NCBI GenBank assembly: GCA_025331125.1
Contig: JAOALB010000172.1
Coordinates: forward strand, 1 to 64,000
Source: Mycogone perniciosa
Lineage: Eukaryota > Ascomycota > Sordariomycetes > Hypocreales > Hypocreaceae
Direction: 5' to 3'
DNA: 64,000 nucleotides
Shown: piece after piece, positions 20,907 through 32,772 of the stretch
Layout of the letters: the number at the start of each line of letters is the position of its first letter
Position numbering within the stretch: the first letter of the stretch is position 1
Notes under the pieces: generated by a model
Databases searched by the model: none
The model's input: the letters and a program-made list of their open reading frames with translations, nothing else
Told to the model about the DNA's origin: nothing
Position numbers and translations under genes: made by a program

Positions 20907-21454
20907 ATGAGCTTTGAGGAATTCGTTAAAGATTATAACGAGCGTCATATTTCATGGACAATCGAGTTTGAGAAGCCCTGGAGAGGAGCCATTATAAAGA
21001 AGGGATATGGCATTATAGGAAAACTTGCATCAGAGACTTTACCTGCGGGTGCTTGTACAGGTAAGAACCTCTCCATGCCTCAAGATCCCTCTAATGATAT
21101 GGCCAAGTACACAATGCTACCAATGATGATTATAAAGAGTTTATGCAAGAGTATAAACAACAGAATGGAAACGACAGGATTTTAAAGCTCTTCTCTCAGG
21201 ACTATGTAAAGATCATCCCGAGCGGGGATTTCTTGTCTACCTGCGTCTTTTGCATAAAGGAGATCGAGGCGGGAGAGTTCCGTATGCCGTCTACAAAAGA
21301 ACTTGAGGACTCTTATCAAATTGAAGCGAGAGTCGCTCAGGGTGAGCTGGAAGTGGCTCGAATTCGAGAAGAGTTGTTGCGTCGTTGTGGAGTGGAAACG
21401 CATCCGGGAAAGAGTTACAGTTGGAGAAGCTGGCTTTTGTCTTTTATTCGTTGA
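20907..21454 (+). CDS. Hypothetical protein, 166 residues
   Basis: Join(20907..21060, 21108..21454). The 47-bp intron (ACAG|GTAAGA, TCTAATGA branch, GCCAAG|TA) restores frame from LPAGACT to HNATNDDYKEF. The protein is compact and soluble. A charged helix near the C-terminus (ELEDSYQIEARVAQGELEVA) could be a coiled coil, ending in a basic/aromatic tail (SYSWRSWLLSFIR). No family recognised and no signal peptide seen. Confidence 0.55.
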
Positions 21455-23552
21455 ATCTTTAAAGCAAGGCTATGTATGACCTTGTTCAACGGTATGCGCT
21501 TCAGAACAACATTATCCTACTCGGCCCTAAGGCCACCAATTTTGATAAGCTGCCGTGTATAGAAATGGCGGTATAGCCTTATTTTAGTCTAGTCACTTGT
21601 TTCTGTAGCATCATTGACTCATACTAAGTTCAAATTTATTACAGTAACTGTATTCTTCAAGATTTAATTCTTATTTGCAGTCATTTATGAGCTGTTAAAG
21701 CTGAAGAGTGTCTATAAAAAGATAGGGGGATCCAAAATCCAATAATCGTTGTTTGCTTAGCTTCGTCACCTATTCTTATTGCTGTGGATTTCTTGCACCA
21801 TTCTGAGAACTGTATCCGGTGCTCTTATGAGTATCATGAAATTATTTCACGGATCTGCCTTTGTCGAGAAGGGAATTGTATATATAATGATGCCAGCCCA
21901 AAGGCTTAACTCCCTGTTTGGGGCCAGTAAAGTAACGGGGAAAAGCCAAGGCAAGTAATATTCCCAGATGGTAACACAGATCAGGTCACCTCAGACAGAG
22001 AATATATCAAGTTTAAGTAGAGCAACTATTCAGAAATACATAATGTGTTGGCGGGTTGCATATATACTCCTCTTCTCAATAAGTAAGTAGTGAGATCCCA
22101 TTATCTTGTTTCTTTACCTAAAACCCTCCTTTCAGCCGCTCCTATACTGGTGATACCATTTCTCTCCGGGTCCTTGATAAGTTTTCCCCAAGGCAAGTTT
22201 GTTGGATCTTGCCATTTTTCACAGTTAGCTAGAGATAGTTAGCAAAGGAATTTATTATTTTATCCAAGTCGCATACTGCAAGGTTTTGCCCTATTAATTA
22301 TAAATTAGCTTATTGGAGGTGTATTATTGATAAATGTTCTCACCAGTACTCATTCTTTATAACTTCTGGAGGACACTTTCGTTGCGTTTCAATGTAGTTG
22401 TCGCACCATGATGCCACAATCCAGTACGTATGAGTGCATTCGAATATTTTCTATTCCGGCATAAGCATAGTGACTTTAAAATTTCTTTATTACACCTACG
22501 TAGACGTAAGCGCACATTGCGAAGGTCAAGGATAAGGATGGAGTCCAATAGGCGTTTATCAGTTCTGCACCGCCTCACAGTATAGCACCCTCGCCTTTAA
22601 TATACAGATACAAGGTCAGCTCTTATAGATTGAAAATAGCGTGACTGGTGGCCAGGATCGTTGCAACTAAAATCCACCAATGTTGGAAATGCAGATATAC
22701 CTGGATTGGTACTCTGTACGGAGTACTATATTAGTTGCCTAATCTTGGCACTGGTCACACTAGAGTCTCGCGTGTTTTCTCTGCCAACACACACACATGG
22801 CACTGGACTCAAACTACATCTAAGCAGTTATCTCAGCCACACTAACGCGCCACTTGTCATGTACTCACTCGAGTAGAGCACAGCATAGTGAAAACTGAGT
22901 GACTCGTGGTTTCCAATCTCCAGAGACACTTTGCCAGTGGCCACCTGCACCAGCAATGCATGTACCAGGGTCATTAGCATACCATCCGATCGTCCGCGGC
23001 ATAGTAAATCTCCCTCTCTACATTTATATCTCTATCTGACGCAAAACAGTTGCCGAGATGCTCTCTATATCCATAGCTTGCAGGAATAGGAGAGGCGACG
23101 CATATATCATCCACAAGGCAGTATATTGTCCCGAACACCAATGGATAATCTAAGAAGGCCAGTACGTTTCCCATTCCTTAGGCAACTATAAGGAAGGGCC
23201 ATAACACACTGCCCTGATAACTAATCCTTTTCGAAGAGCAATGGAAGAGATAGCATTAAGTCACGATGAAATGGGAACAAGGCAGGGCGTATGAAGCAGA
23301 GCTAGGATTTCAACACTTGCGCCTGGATTTCTGAAAATGTATAAAGAAGATGCAACTCCACGAGTTGGTGGATGGATGACGGAAGACAAATATTATATAA
23401 AGGAGGAACGAATAAAAAGGCTGCGGATCCCATCATTCCCAACATCCCCAATTCAACGCAGCTGTCTCGATTAACCAAACCCATAGATTAAAATAAGACC
23501 AGTTCAAGTAAATTATGGTTGTCCTCCAAATTGATTCATGTTTAATAGTCGT
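21455..23552. other. Gene-poor 2.1-kb intergenic region
   Basis: Only short, non-coding-like frames. A TACGGAGTAC motif occurs near 22717. Nothing else supported. Confidence 0.3.
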
Positions 23553-24536
23553 TTAGGCTGATTCAAACGGTTTTTGCCCGTAAACAACAAAGAAATTGAA
23601 CATAGCGTGAGTATCCCTGGATCTCAATGCTGACCGAACCTGGGCGTTCTGAACCTCCACTTCCTCTTTCGACCAGCCCAGGATATCCCTGAATGGCACC
23701 GCAGTAAGGGCTTCGAGTCCTTCACTGAAACTCAGGCGCAAGAGGGCACCGACTTCTTTGAGCCGCTTATCCTTGGGCCAACTACCGATGGGGAGCCTGA
23801 ATTGCTGCTCAGTGACGCCAATAAAGCCGGCTGTCTCAGCCCACTCCATGAAGGACGGGGCGGGGTTTAGGGTGCGGCCGTTCTTGTGACAGGCATCCAT
23901 GAGACGGTTCATCAGCAGGACAATGTCATTATCAGGTTTAAGCGAGTCGTCTTCCGAGTAGGGGTTATTATCAGATTCCTGGAACTCGACCCATCCTCCC
24001 GAGTTTAGGTTATCGAAGATCTGTCGGACGAGTCTTGGCCAGTCTGTAATGGAGCCAGCCATGTACCGGCAGTGGATATAGTCGTATTTCTCTGACTCGT
24101 TCCACTGCTGTTCGACATTGTCGACCAAGAATTTCACATTCGGGGGGACCAAGGATGGTTGGATCGGGCTGAGGTCGTTGCCAACAATGGAGGCTCCAGG
24201 GAAGCGGTCTCCAAACTCGATGCACCATAGTCCCGTGCCGGTACCTATGTCTAGAACTTTGAGTCGTTCAGGTTTGATTGGAGCGAGAAAAAGTCGTTCT
24301 TCGAGCAGACCGCAGTAGGCGGAGTGAACCATATCGAGGCGCTCTTGCTCTTGTTGATCATCGGGAAAGATGTAGGCTCCAGCATGGTAGCCATGGTAGC
24401 GTCGGTCATACTTCCACACATGCCAATCGATACTGTTGGGCAGGGAGATGCTGGTTGACGAGACCTCATCGCCATACGTCGAGTCGGCCTCATCCTGGTC
24501 CACTTCGACCCCAACAGTTGCTGGCGTAGTTGACAT
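23553..24536 (-). CDS. LaeA-like SAM-dependent methyltransferase
   Basis: A single-exon 327-residue protein. The fungal LaeA/UMTA-type entry region is present (RRYHGYHAGAYIFPDDQQEQ, residues about 45-65, then RLDMVH). Motif I is VLDIGTGTGLWCIEF (about 94-108), with an acidic end of strand 2 (VGNDLSPIQP), NVKFLVDN and IHCRYMAGSI, the position of motif III-IV. A class I Rossmann methyltransferase is therefore expected. LaeA-family proteins act as nuclear regulators of secondary metabolism or as pathway methyltransferases; no biosynthetic backbone gene is visible next to it, so the role is open. Length is normal for the family and the start is the first Met before the acidic N-terminal tail. Confidence 0.9.
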   Translation of the reverse strand: MSTTPATVGVEVDQDEADSTYGDEVSSTSISLPNSIDWHVWKYDRRYHGYHAGAYIFPDDQQEQERLDMVHSAYCGLLEERLFLAPIKPERLKVLDIGTGTGLWCIEFGDRFPGASIVGNDLSPIQPSLVPPNVKFLVDNVEQQWNESEKYDYIHCRYMAGSITDWPRLVRQIFDNLNSGGWVEFQESDNNPYSEDDSLKPDNDIVLLMNRLMDACHKNGRTLNPAPSFMEWAETAGFIGVTEQQFRLPIGSWPKDKRLKEVGALLRLSFSEGLEALTAVPFRDILGWSKEEVEVQNAQVRSALRSRDTHAMFNFFVVYGQKPFESA

Positions 24537-25560
24537 CTTAGTATAGCTCGTCCAAGTAGAAATGTTGACAAGAGACGAGAGCCCTTGCCAAGGAGCAAGA
24601 AGTTAATAATTTGCTGCCTTATAATATTTAACATACATGAAACCTTTATAAGCGCTAAACCATAGCGGGCTCTAGGAGTCTGTAGATAAGCCATTGACTG
24701 CCAGAGAGGACAATGCGGTATCTAGCCTGACCAAGAATACGATACCAATGCAGGTAACAAAACGAAGAAATATACCCTTGCTGGTAGTGTTCTTTTTGGA
24801 TAGCAATCGCCATTTTACTCCTTTATTAGCGTCCCATGCTGCTAGAGAGGGGTAAACGTACAGAAAGCTGAGCAGCCTATCGACCTGGGGCCCCTCGTCA
24901 GCGCCAAGCAATTTCTTCTTTCAAGTTCATTTACCAAGCAGGGATTGACGGGGATCTCCGCACGTTTGATCCCTTCAAGTCTGGTCCTCTGGGAATTCTG
25001 GACTCAACACCCGCATCTACTTGCAATAACGAGCCATGCTCGGCGTACGGAGTACTGTGTGGTGCGTCGGTGGATCAGCGCAGCTTATGCGCCATATGAT
25101 TGGCGATAAACCCCGAGTCCCCTTCTCGGTTACGTACCATCGTGTAATGGATGGTGATTCATAGTGTTAACAGGGGGCAAGGGGTTGTCACGGGAGGTTG
25201 GTTCCGACCACCCTTGGCGTAAGGTATGGTTGGAAGGCCGTAACTTGTATGGAGTACTCCTTCCAGTTGCTCAGAAATCTTTGAAGATCCGCTAACAAGA
25301 AGCGGTCACCCTTCGCATGCGTGTGCCGCTTGCGGACAGAGTTTGCCGTTGCCAAAAACATTCTTGTCAGTGATGGTCTTACTATCTTGGGGAAAGAAAT
25401 TTAAAGATGAATTTCACATATAGCTTGAGTTAACAATACAGGCTGATTGACAAAACAGGCACATACACTTCTTCCATATCCGATGGTCTTTTCTTCTTTG
25501 CCCTAGGTCATAGCCAAACCCATAGGGGGCATTCCCATACAGGATACCATCGCAGACCCA
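24537..25560. other. Intergenic region
   Basis: Upstream of the methyltransferase. A TACGGAGTAC motif lies at about 25044-25053. No gene supported. Confidence 0.3.
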
Positions 25561-26987
25561 TCAGCCCCCGCGCAGACCATGCCTCGCCTCTGGTAGGCTG
25601 CCAGCTACGTCCAAGGTATCAGGAACACCAAGGTGTTGTTCAATAGTACTTAAGCTGTTGGGGTTAGCTTAGGTATTCAAAATTCTCGAAAGACATACCC
25701 GACATTCCCTGCACACAACTCATGTACGAGATTCGGGATGCGGAGGCCCCTTGAATCAAGATGATTAAGGGGCAGATAAGCCTTGGATTCACCATCTAAG
25801 ACCGCATATCCGCCAAGGACCTTCATTTGTCCAATGAGTTGAAAATGGCTCTGTGAGAAGTTTTTGGCAGTGAAAATGAACGGTTTACCTATTACACGTC
25901 AGTACACTCCAGTTACAAATGCAACCATGGCCCATAAAGTCCACTGACGGCGTAACAAAAGTTCATTTGACCGAGGAAGCCAACTCTTTTGGAGTATGTC
26001 TAAGACTTTGATGTACTTCAGCAATCCCTGACGTATATCTTTCATCCGTGACTCCACTCCACCTAAATAGCTGAGCATGAATTTATGCACTATTTTTGCC
26101 TTAAGGCCTTGCTTAATGGCCACTTCACATGCGCTAACAAAAACAGCCTGGTGTAGCTGAGACCCTTCTTCCCTTAGCTGAGGGGTATACTTATCGGCGA
26201 ATGTCTTGAGGAGTTCTAGCCAGGGCATCCCGGACCGGACGTTAGGGGCAATGTGGCTTAGTACCAGTTCGTCATGGAGGGTGTTGATATCCTTCTGTGA
26301 CATGGGTTCGTGATTATTCCAATCCTCCTCGCCTTGAGGGAAGCCCCGCAAGAAGGTTTTGACAAGTGAAACTGAATTACTAGGTGGCCTTGACCTCTGC
26401 TTTTGTGAAATCCAGCCATCTGACTGAAGCTCAAATATGGTTAACAGAAAGTCTACACGGCTGTTTCCAGTCGTGAGTGTCGCCCCAGTGAAATATAGTG
26501 CGAAGTTAGGCTCCCAGGCTATGTGGATTGGCTCGGTATCTGTAAAGAGAAGCCTCATATCGGCCTTCGAGGGAGACAGGAGAAGGGCAAGCGCCAAACA
26601 ACCGTCACCCACTTGCACATCGCCGTTGCTAAGTCGCAGGGCCTCTGGATCTCGAGTTATCTGTCCAGTAATACTCCAACTCGTAAGCCGGATCTGACTC
26701 GCCTGTACATAATAATGCATTAGCTCCTAGTGATCAAAGAAGATGCTAGAACTGCAAACCTGTCTCGTCAGATTTGCGTACAAAGTTTCCCATTGGCCTG
26801 ATTGCCATTGATCAGGTAGACCATAGCTCCACAGTCCGGGGTCTTTCTGTCTCGGCACCATGGGTACTAATGCCACAGCGGTGTCTTGCCGGAATGTTTC
26901 CAACTCCGTAATCACGGGTTGGAATCCATAAGACAGGGGTGGCCGAGATGGAGTGCCTTCATCGTGTGTGGTGTGTCTACTAGCCAT
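25561..26987 (-). CDS. Uncharacterised protein, four exons
   Basis: Complement(join(25561..25654, 25699..25888, 25949..26702, 26760..26987)) gives 421 residues with matching phases at every join. Intron 1 (57 bp) has a CTAAT branch and TACAG end; intron 2 (60 bp, GTCAGT...ATAG) has an ACTGAC branch; intron 3 (44 bp, GTATGT...ACAG) has a GCTAAC branch. Reading through intron 2 instead gives a false stop after VTGVY. The protein has a beta-rich middle (QIRLTSWSITGQITRDPEAL, LHIAWEPNF-like strands), a helical segment, and a C-terminal block (KPFIFTAKNFSQSHF, LNHLDSRGLRIPNLV). No signal peptide; no family recognised. Confidence 0.6.
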
Positions 26988-28911
26988 GGACGCAGAGAGC
27001 CCTTTCTTTGCCTAACAAGTTGGCTGCTGGCTCGCCAAAGCCCTTGGGAGAGTTGGCAGAGACAGGGATACTGACACGTTATGTGCTGCCTTAGGCAGCA
27101 GTACCTAGTACAAAGGCGCTCGGAAAGTCTGGCTCCGCTTAATGTGGCGTTCTCTGTCCAATCCTAGTCTGATATTTGAATGCGCTAAACAGCAGATATT
27201 TCTTGGCACAGGAGATAGTATCTCCCTTCATCCAACATGGGAACTAGTTGCAGGGTTTAAAAACACACCGCCAGTGATACAACCGTTTGCACTTAGGTTG
27301 CCTAGATAAACCATGAAATTTCCGAGTTTCAACTTGCAAGTTAGCGGTCTGCAATTATCCATAAATGGATGCGACTAGAGGAAGTCGCATAGAGCTGGGC
27401 TGTAGCTCATACGTTTGACCCCGATGAATATTCCAAAAAAAGTTTTTTTAGTTATTATTAATATCCCAGAATTCTACCAACAGTAATTAATAGTAAAGTG
27501 TAATCTTAAAATTACCAGATCCTTTTAACTTGATTCAATGTCTATGACTCTTCAGGAAATGCAAATGTGGGGCTCAACATGGTACCAAGAAAATCCCCAG
27601 AGATCATCGGAAACTGGTAAGATTTGCCATCTTAGCGAGAGGTTCTTATTCTAATGGCTACCTCTACAAGATCGCCCTCCTACTGAGAAAGGCGGCAACC
27701 ATAAGGCTGGGGACAATCCTACGGAAATATTGCACAGTATCCCTAAAAACATAAAAACTATCACAAGCAAGGTTGCTCCAAAGAGTTAAATGGAGGTGGT
27801 TATTCGCTTGGTTTGGAGGTCTGGGGACATCGTTTTCCAATTTGGAAAACCTTCAATTCTCAAGGCCCGGGAGGATGGGACAGGACTGAATGATGTACTG
27901 GAGAGACTGTCAACCGGTCTCTTCCTTTCACAATTCAAGTATTTCTACACCTTGAAGCATCTACCTTGGCATTATACAGCGGTCGTGTACCTTGCGTACG
28001 TTATACTTAATTTGTCATCGGAATAAAGTCAACTTCCCCTCCATTGGGATTGTTCCATGGGCGAGCGGCCAGTCGCCTGTCTTATCCTTATATTTAACGT
28101 GGCATTCACAGGATTTCTTATTCTTGGAAGTTAATGGTTGCTTCATAAACTAAGCTGCCTGGAATGCCACAGTGCATCGACGCCATTATTGGAAAGAAGA
28201 GCGTGGTTTTGTGTGCGACATCTCTTAGAGAATCCGCTATGTCACTTATGACCAAGATATCTAAGCTATGAAAGAGCAGATATATCCCACGCTGCAAAAA
28301 AACAAATCATCCTCCTGATCTGTGATTTTTGTAAGGCATGGATGGGTGTCCTTTAATTCAACAGTGTAAGCCAAGCCACCTCTTCCCTAAACATGGCTAC
28401 CCCTTGCCTCCAGGGCGGGCTGCAGCTGAGAAGTAAGTCTAGGGAGGATTGCATTCTAGGCCACGACAAGGGTCTTAGACCAAGGCTGGAACTTGTTTTG
28501 GTGGCGATATGAGTGCTAGGCCCGTCCAGAGAGCAACATGTGACATCCTGTCTCACTGTTGTGTATCTTCCAGGATCACATAATGCATAGAATGACACGG
28601 TATAGTTGGCTTTAAAACGAGGCTGATTTTAGTCGTCATGAGTAATCCCCGGACAAGGCACATACTTAACACCATATGTAATCGCCTTGGGTACTAGCTA
28701 CTTTCTCTGAGGCTGTGCCTCCTGTAAGGCGACTGATAGCGGCGTGCTGCCTCCGCTACCTTTTCGGAGAGGCACTTTATACCTCTTATATCTCGGCAAC
28801 ATATTTTAAGCATTTAAGTCTTTCGCTAGATCCACCTCCATGGTCTTCCTCCTAACTATCTCTCTCAGCTGATTTAGAAGCACTTTTCAATACCCAATTA
28901 CACTCGCCAAT
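26988..28911. other. Gene-poor 1.9-kb intergenic region
   Basis: Two short frames (27790-28026 plus; 28353-28598 minus) lack recognisable domains or good context. No gene is claimed. Confidence 0.3.
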
Positions 28912-30353
28912 ATGGAATTTCTGGTTTTCCTTTATACCCTCCTAAATACAATTGCCGAAGGTCCGCTCGCGCAGAGTCTGGCCCCCTGGATCAGTTCGGC
29001 TTTTGTTCCTGCTCTATATTTCTGCATTTTCCAATGTGATATATTTCAGCAAATTCAAAGTTGGCTCACGGTCTCTGTCTATATTGACGGCGAGGACGAT
29101 GGTTACCAGAATGTAATGGATTTTCTGTCACAGCTACCCGAGGTGCAACATAACCAGCGTGTCCAAGTAGAAACGCATTCGGGTGGTGATGATGGTCAGC
29201 CGGCAAGTGATAGTGTTCACACTTTTTATATATGCTAACCGAAAAAAGGAATTTCGTTTTCTACTACCTCTAGGAACTTCAACAATCCTCTATAAGGGGT
29301 ATCGCGTTACCATCAGGAACGAGGCCATAAAGTTGGGCGGCCCTGAATCACAATCCTCAAGGCGGCTCACTCTTTTCCGCTATGGAAAGTCTAAAGGTAG
29401 AACCTACATCTTATCTTGAATTGCAGGTCCAGTATAGCTAAAGACCAGTACCAGATCCATTAATACGCTTGGTCAGAAATGCAAATGAATGGGTTGCGAC
29501 TGAGGACAGCCAAAAAGTCAAAATATACCAACCCAGAACACACTTTTTCGACAATCCCTGGCACAATCCAATACGTCAATCGATAAGACCTCTATCAACA
29601 GTAATTCTCGAGGAGAAAGTGAAGAAAGAGGTAATAAATGACCTAGAGAAGTTTTTGAGTACGGAGGGAAAGTCACGGCATCAAGCCATAGGGCAGTTAT
29701 ACAAACGAGGCTATCTGATCCATGGCCCTCCAGGGACTGGAAAGTCCAGTTTTATTCGGGCTTTAGCAGGGTACTTCAGCCTCAACATATGTGCTATTCA
29801 GCTTTCAAAGATGAACGACCAGACGCTCGAGAGTCTATTTAGAACACTCCCATCGAAATGCATTGTTCTCCTGGAGGATATAGATTCCTCTGTGGTCAGA
29901 ACTCACAGCACTCTGGGCTCAGAACGCAATGGGAACGATAGTAACGTCACGCTTGGGGGTTTGCTGAATGCTATTGACGGTGTTGCCTCTCACGAAGGCC
30001 ACGTTCTCATTATGACTTGCAACGATATGAAGTGCCTACCAAATAGCCTCATCCGGCCAGGGCGCATCGATCGGGTGTTTGAGATTAAGCTTGCCACAAA
30101 AGAACAAGTCAAGGTTCTCTTTACCACGACGTACAAACAGCATACGGACGAAGGGAGTTGTGAATCTTGTGGGAATAGATTCGACAAGGAGTGCATGGAA
30201 AAACTGGCTGATATGTTCACCAATGTGATCGGCGATGGACGTGCTGCACCTGCTGCACTGAGAGGCACCATCCTAAACAATATGTGTAACCCGGAACAAG
30301 CGGTAGAAGATGCCAAATATTTAATGGAGAACGAGGGGGATCCAAGGAAGTAA
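28912..30353 (+). CDS. BCS1-like AAA ATPase
   Basis: Exons are 28912 to about 29166 (or 29214), 29249-29396 and 29449-30353. The second intron (GTAGAA...GACCAG, 52 bp) is set by phase and restores the BCS1_N-to-AAA linker (VPDPLIRLVRNANEW). The first donor is uncertain. An N-terminal membrane helix (about residues 25-48) precedes the BCS1 N domain (LPEVQHNQRVQ, PLGTSTILYKG). The AAA domain has RPLSTVILEEKVKKE, Walker A GPPGTGKSS, Walker B IVLLEDIDSS, sensor MTCND and arginine-finger region LIRPGRIDRVFEI. Mitochondrial BCS1 translocates the Rieske protein into complex III; fungi also carry many BCS1-like paralogues of unknown job, and this divergent accessory-region copy is probably one of them. 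Confidence 0.85.
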
Positions 30354-31277
30354 AAAAAGATACCTGCACCTAAAAAACTACAGACTCCCCCGTCTAACCT
30401 AAAAGGATAGAGTTACTGGTAACTTGGTATTGGATCCGTAGTCTTAGTCAACCCGCAAAGTTACTGGTACCTCAGTAGCCCTGCTTGTGGGTTACTGGTA
30501 CTTTAGATGGTCGCCATAGGTGCCCTCGCCCGCATACAGTTGAAGTTACTGGGAAGTACTCCATAACTTATCCTATATTATTGGTCTTGATTACAAGAAT
30601 GTGAAGGTCCTCGACAGTCATCCATATGACGTTCGATCCTCATTATGCATCGAGAGCCGTGAGAGACGACTTATTGGCGAATGGGAGGCTGCGGACGAAG
30701 AGGTGATTACACCTTTACATACGGAGTACTAAGCGAGCTTTACATGTACGGAGTAGTGATAGCCAGTTTGCACGCTCCCTCAATCTTATCCTCATTATAA
30801 CTGGACGGGGTTAAGTTATTTTTATTGCGCCGAGCTCCGTATCGGATTGAACTTTAGGTCTAATCACCCTTGTTACTCGGGGTGATACATTTTTTCCGTA
30901 TGAGGATAAAATTTCTCGTCGCGCCTTAACACATGGAAGAGGCTATGCTTGGTTGCCTTACGAGAAGAAGAAATTCCATGGGGCCGCCAAGGGCGGCCTG
31001 TGCCTATTGACAAAACGGAAGGGCGCCGTCGTAATTCAAACTCATGCAGTCCCCTGGCTAGCGTCGTTGCCTTCAGGGACAAACAAATCATGGCCCAAGT
31101 TAAATAGAAAAGGTTGAACCTGTAACGAAATGGATGAAAATGATGCTTTCGGGATCAATTTCTCCAAGTTAGAGTAATATTTCATCTCTTTTTACAGTCA
31201 GGAGCCTCCCAATTAATATCACAACGTCCAGGATCGAGGATAATCAAGGCACAAGACCCAAAACCACCGACGCAAAT
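30354..31277. other. Intergenic region with dispersed GTTACTGG words
   Basis: AGTTACTGGTA-type words occur at about 30411, 30462, 30494 and 30544. TACGGAGTAC and TGTACGGAGTA lie at about 30720-30755. No gene supported. Confidence 0.4.
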
Positions 31278-32048
31278 ATGAATGATTTGGATGATGGAAC
31301 TTACGCCCCTGGTTACGGCCACATTAAACAACGGACAAAGGCCCCTGGCGATAACGACCGTGAAGCCGAAGGCGCAAGTATAAGGCAAGGTGAAGATGGA
31401 CAGCAACCCAAAACGCCTCAACAAGCGCACACACAACCCACGGATCATCGCACAGAGCCATCAATACAGATGATTCACCACATCCAGGCAAATACAGCTT
31501 CTAAAGTCTCCTTAAATGCACAGGCTGAGGAATGTCGCATTGAAATCGAGAAGGCAGAACAGGAATGCATCAATATACAAGCATGGGCTAGGAATCGCGA
31601 ACAGCAAATAACCCCTGAACAATGGCTTGATCTCATTGGTCTGCAGACTAAGCTTCTGTACGAGTACCAATGTTTTTTCACGGCAACGCAACATCCTCTC
31701 GCAGACTCTGATACCGGTCGCTTGGCTTCCGAGTGCCAAATGCCTCTACGCATGTGGAGGTATGGGGCTGAAGAATGTCTTAGGCTCTTGGAGCTTGGCT
31801 TGCCTCGGTCCTCAGAGCCAATGCATCGTTTCATTTACCATTCTTATGGTTTATTGACCCTTTTCTATGAGACTGTGCCTGCGTTTCAAGACAATTGGGT
31901 GGTGCACCTTAGAGGTGTATGCGAGTATGCGATGAAAGCATGGGATGGCAATGATGAGGAGCATACACAATGGAGCCGTATTTCCGAGGACTGGAATTCC
32001 AAGGCATTAGATGAATCGTCATCTACAGAGCTCACGAGCAGACACTAG
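31278..32048 (+). CDS. Est1-like TPR-type protein, short form
   Basis: A single-exon 256-residue frame. The N-terminal 60 residues are polar and low-complexity. Residues about 80-145 form helices, with NREQQITPEQWLDLIGLQTKLLYEYQ as a recognisable start. Residues 145-225 (LRMWRYGAEECLRLLEL, FIYHSYGLLTLFYETVPAF, WVVHLRGVCEYAM) match the helical repeat core found in fungal proteins annotated as telomerase-activating Est1-like DNA/RNA-binding. Those proteins are usually much longer, so this is either a truncated copy or a small paralogue. The C-terminus ends just after the core. Function is unknown even for the long forms. Confidence 0.5.
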   Translation: MNDLDDGTYAPGYGHIKQRTKAPGDNDREAEGASIRQGEDGQQPKTPQQAHTQPTDHRTEPSIQMIHHIQANTASKVSLNAQAEECRIEIEKAEQECINIQAWARNREQQITPEQWLDLIGLQTKLLYEYQCFFTATQHPLADSDTGRLASECQMPLRMWRYGAEECLRLLELGLPRSSEPMHRFIYHSYGLLTLFYETVPAFQDNWVVHLRGVCEYAMKAWDGNDEEHTQWSRISEDWNSKALDESSSTELTSRH

Positions 32049-32772
32049 GGTAGTGCTGCCCTACCTGTCCTATAGTCCCGGCCCGCGACTCCCGCATGAA
32101 CAAACTTTCTGGTTTGCGAAGCTGACCTAGGAACCACCAAGTTCGTTAAGAGGTATTGGTCTGGTCGTTCGTGATTGCTATCATTATGACTTTTCGAGTC
32201 GTGGCCATGACAAGAACATCGATATCGAAATGAGTTATCATGCCAAGTTTATAACAACTTACGAACTGATAGTGAGATAGACTGCTTGTTCTAAAGCATC
32301 CCGGAGCTACAGTACATTGAGAATGTATGTCCAACGGTCATGTGTTCTCCAAACTCTTCCTAACGTAGACTGATGGAAGCGAAGGCGCAAGGGCGGGGCG
32401 ATGCGATAAGGCCGAACAAAAGGGGACGGAATAACAAGACGCCGCCGATAGATGCTTGAAGCAAATTACAATGAGAACTGTCAACTTGTGCCTCCATACC
32501 TATGTAGCTTATCAAAACCAAGGGTGTTTTCTGTTTGCCTTTCACACCTAGATGCGCTGTTATTTTGCCTTATTGAAATAGGCTTTTACTACTCCGTACG
32601 AGACACTAAAGATGCGATTAAGATAAGAATCACGTGGTCTCATGCTGGGGATTTTATTTGATCGATATCCGATATTTATCCGATTCGTGTCTCGCAAGTC
32701 AATGGACACTGCTTCCCCTGTGTTTGCTTCAACTTGGGATCGTCCTTATTCTAAACACCGGTCTTCCTCGCA
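32049..32772. other. Intergenic region
   Basis: An ACTCCGTACG motif lies at about 32590. No gene supported. Confidence 0.3.

Noticed and set aside
25899..25948. Apparent C-terminus VAFVTGVY of the gene at 25561-26987
   Set aside because: It is intron read-through; splicing at GTCAGT...ATAG with an ACTGAC branch gives two further coherent exons.
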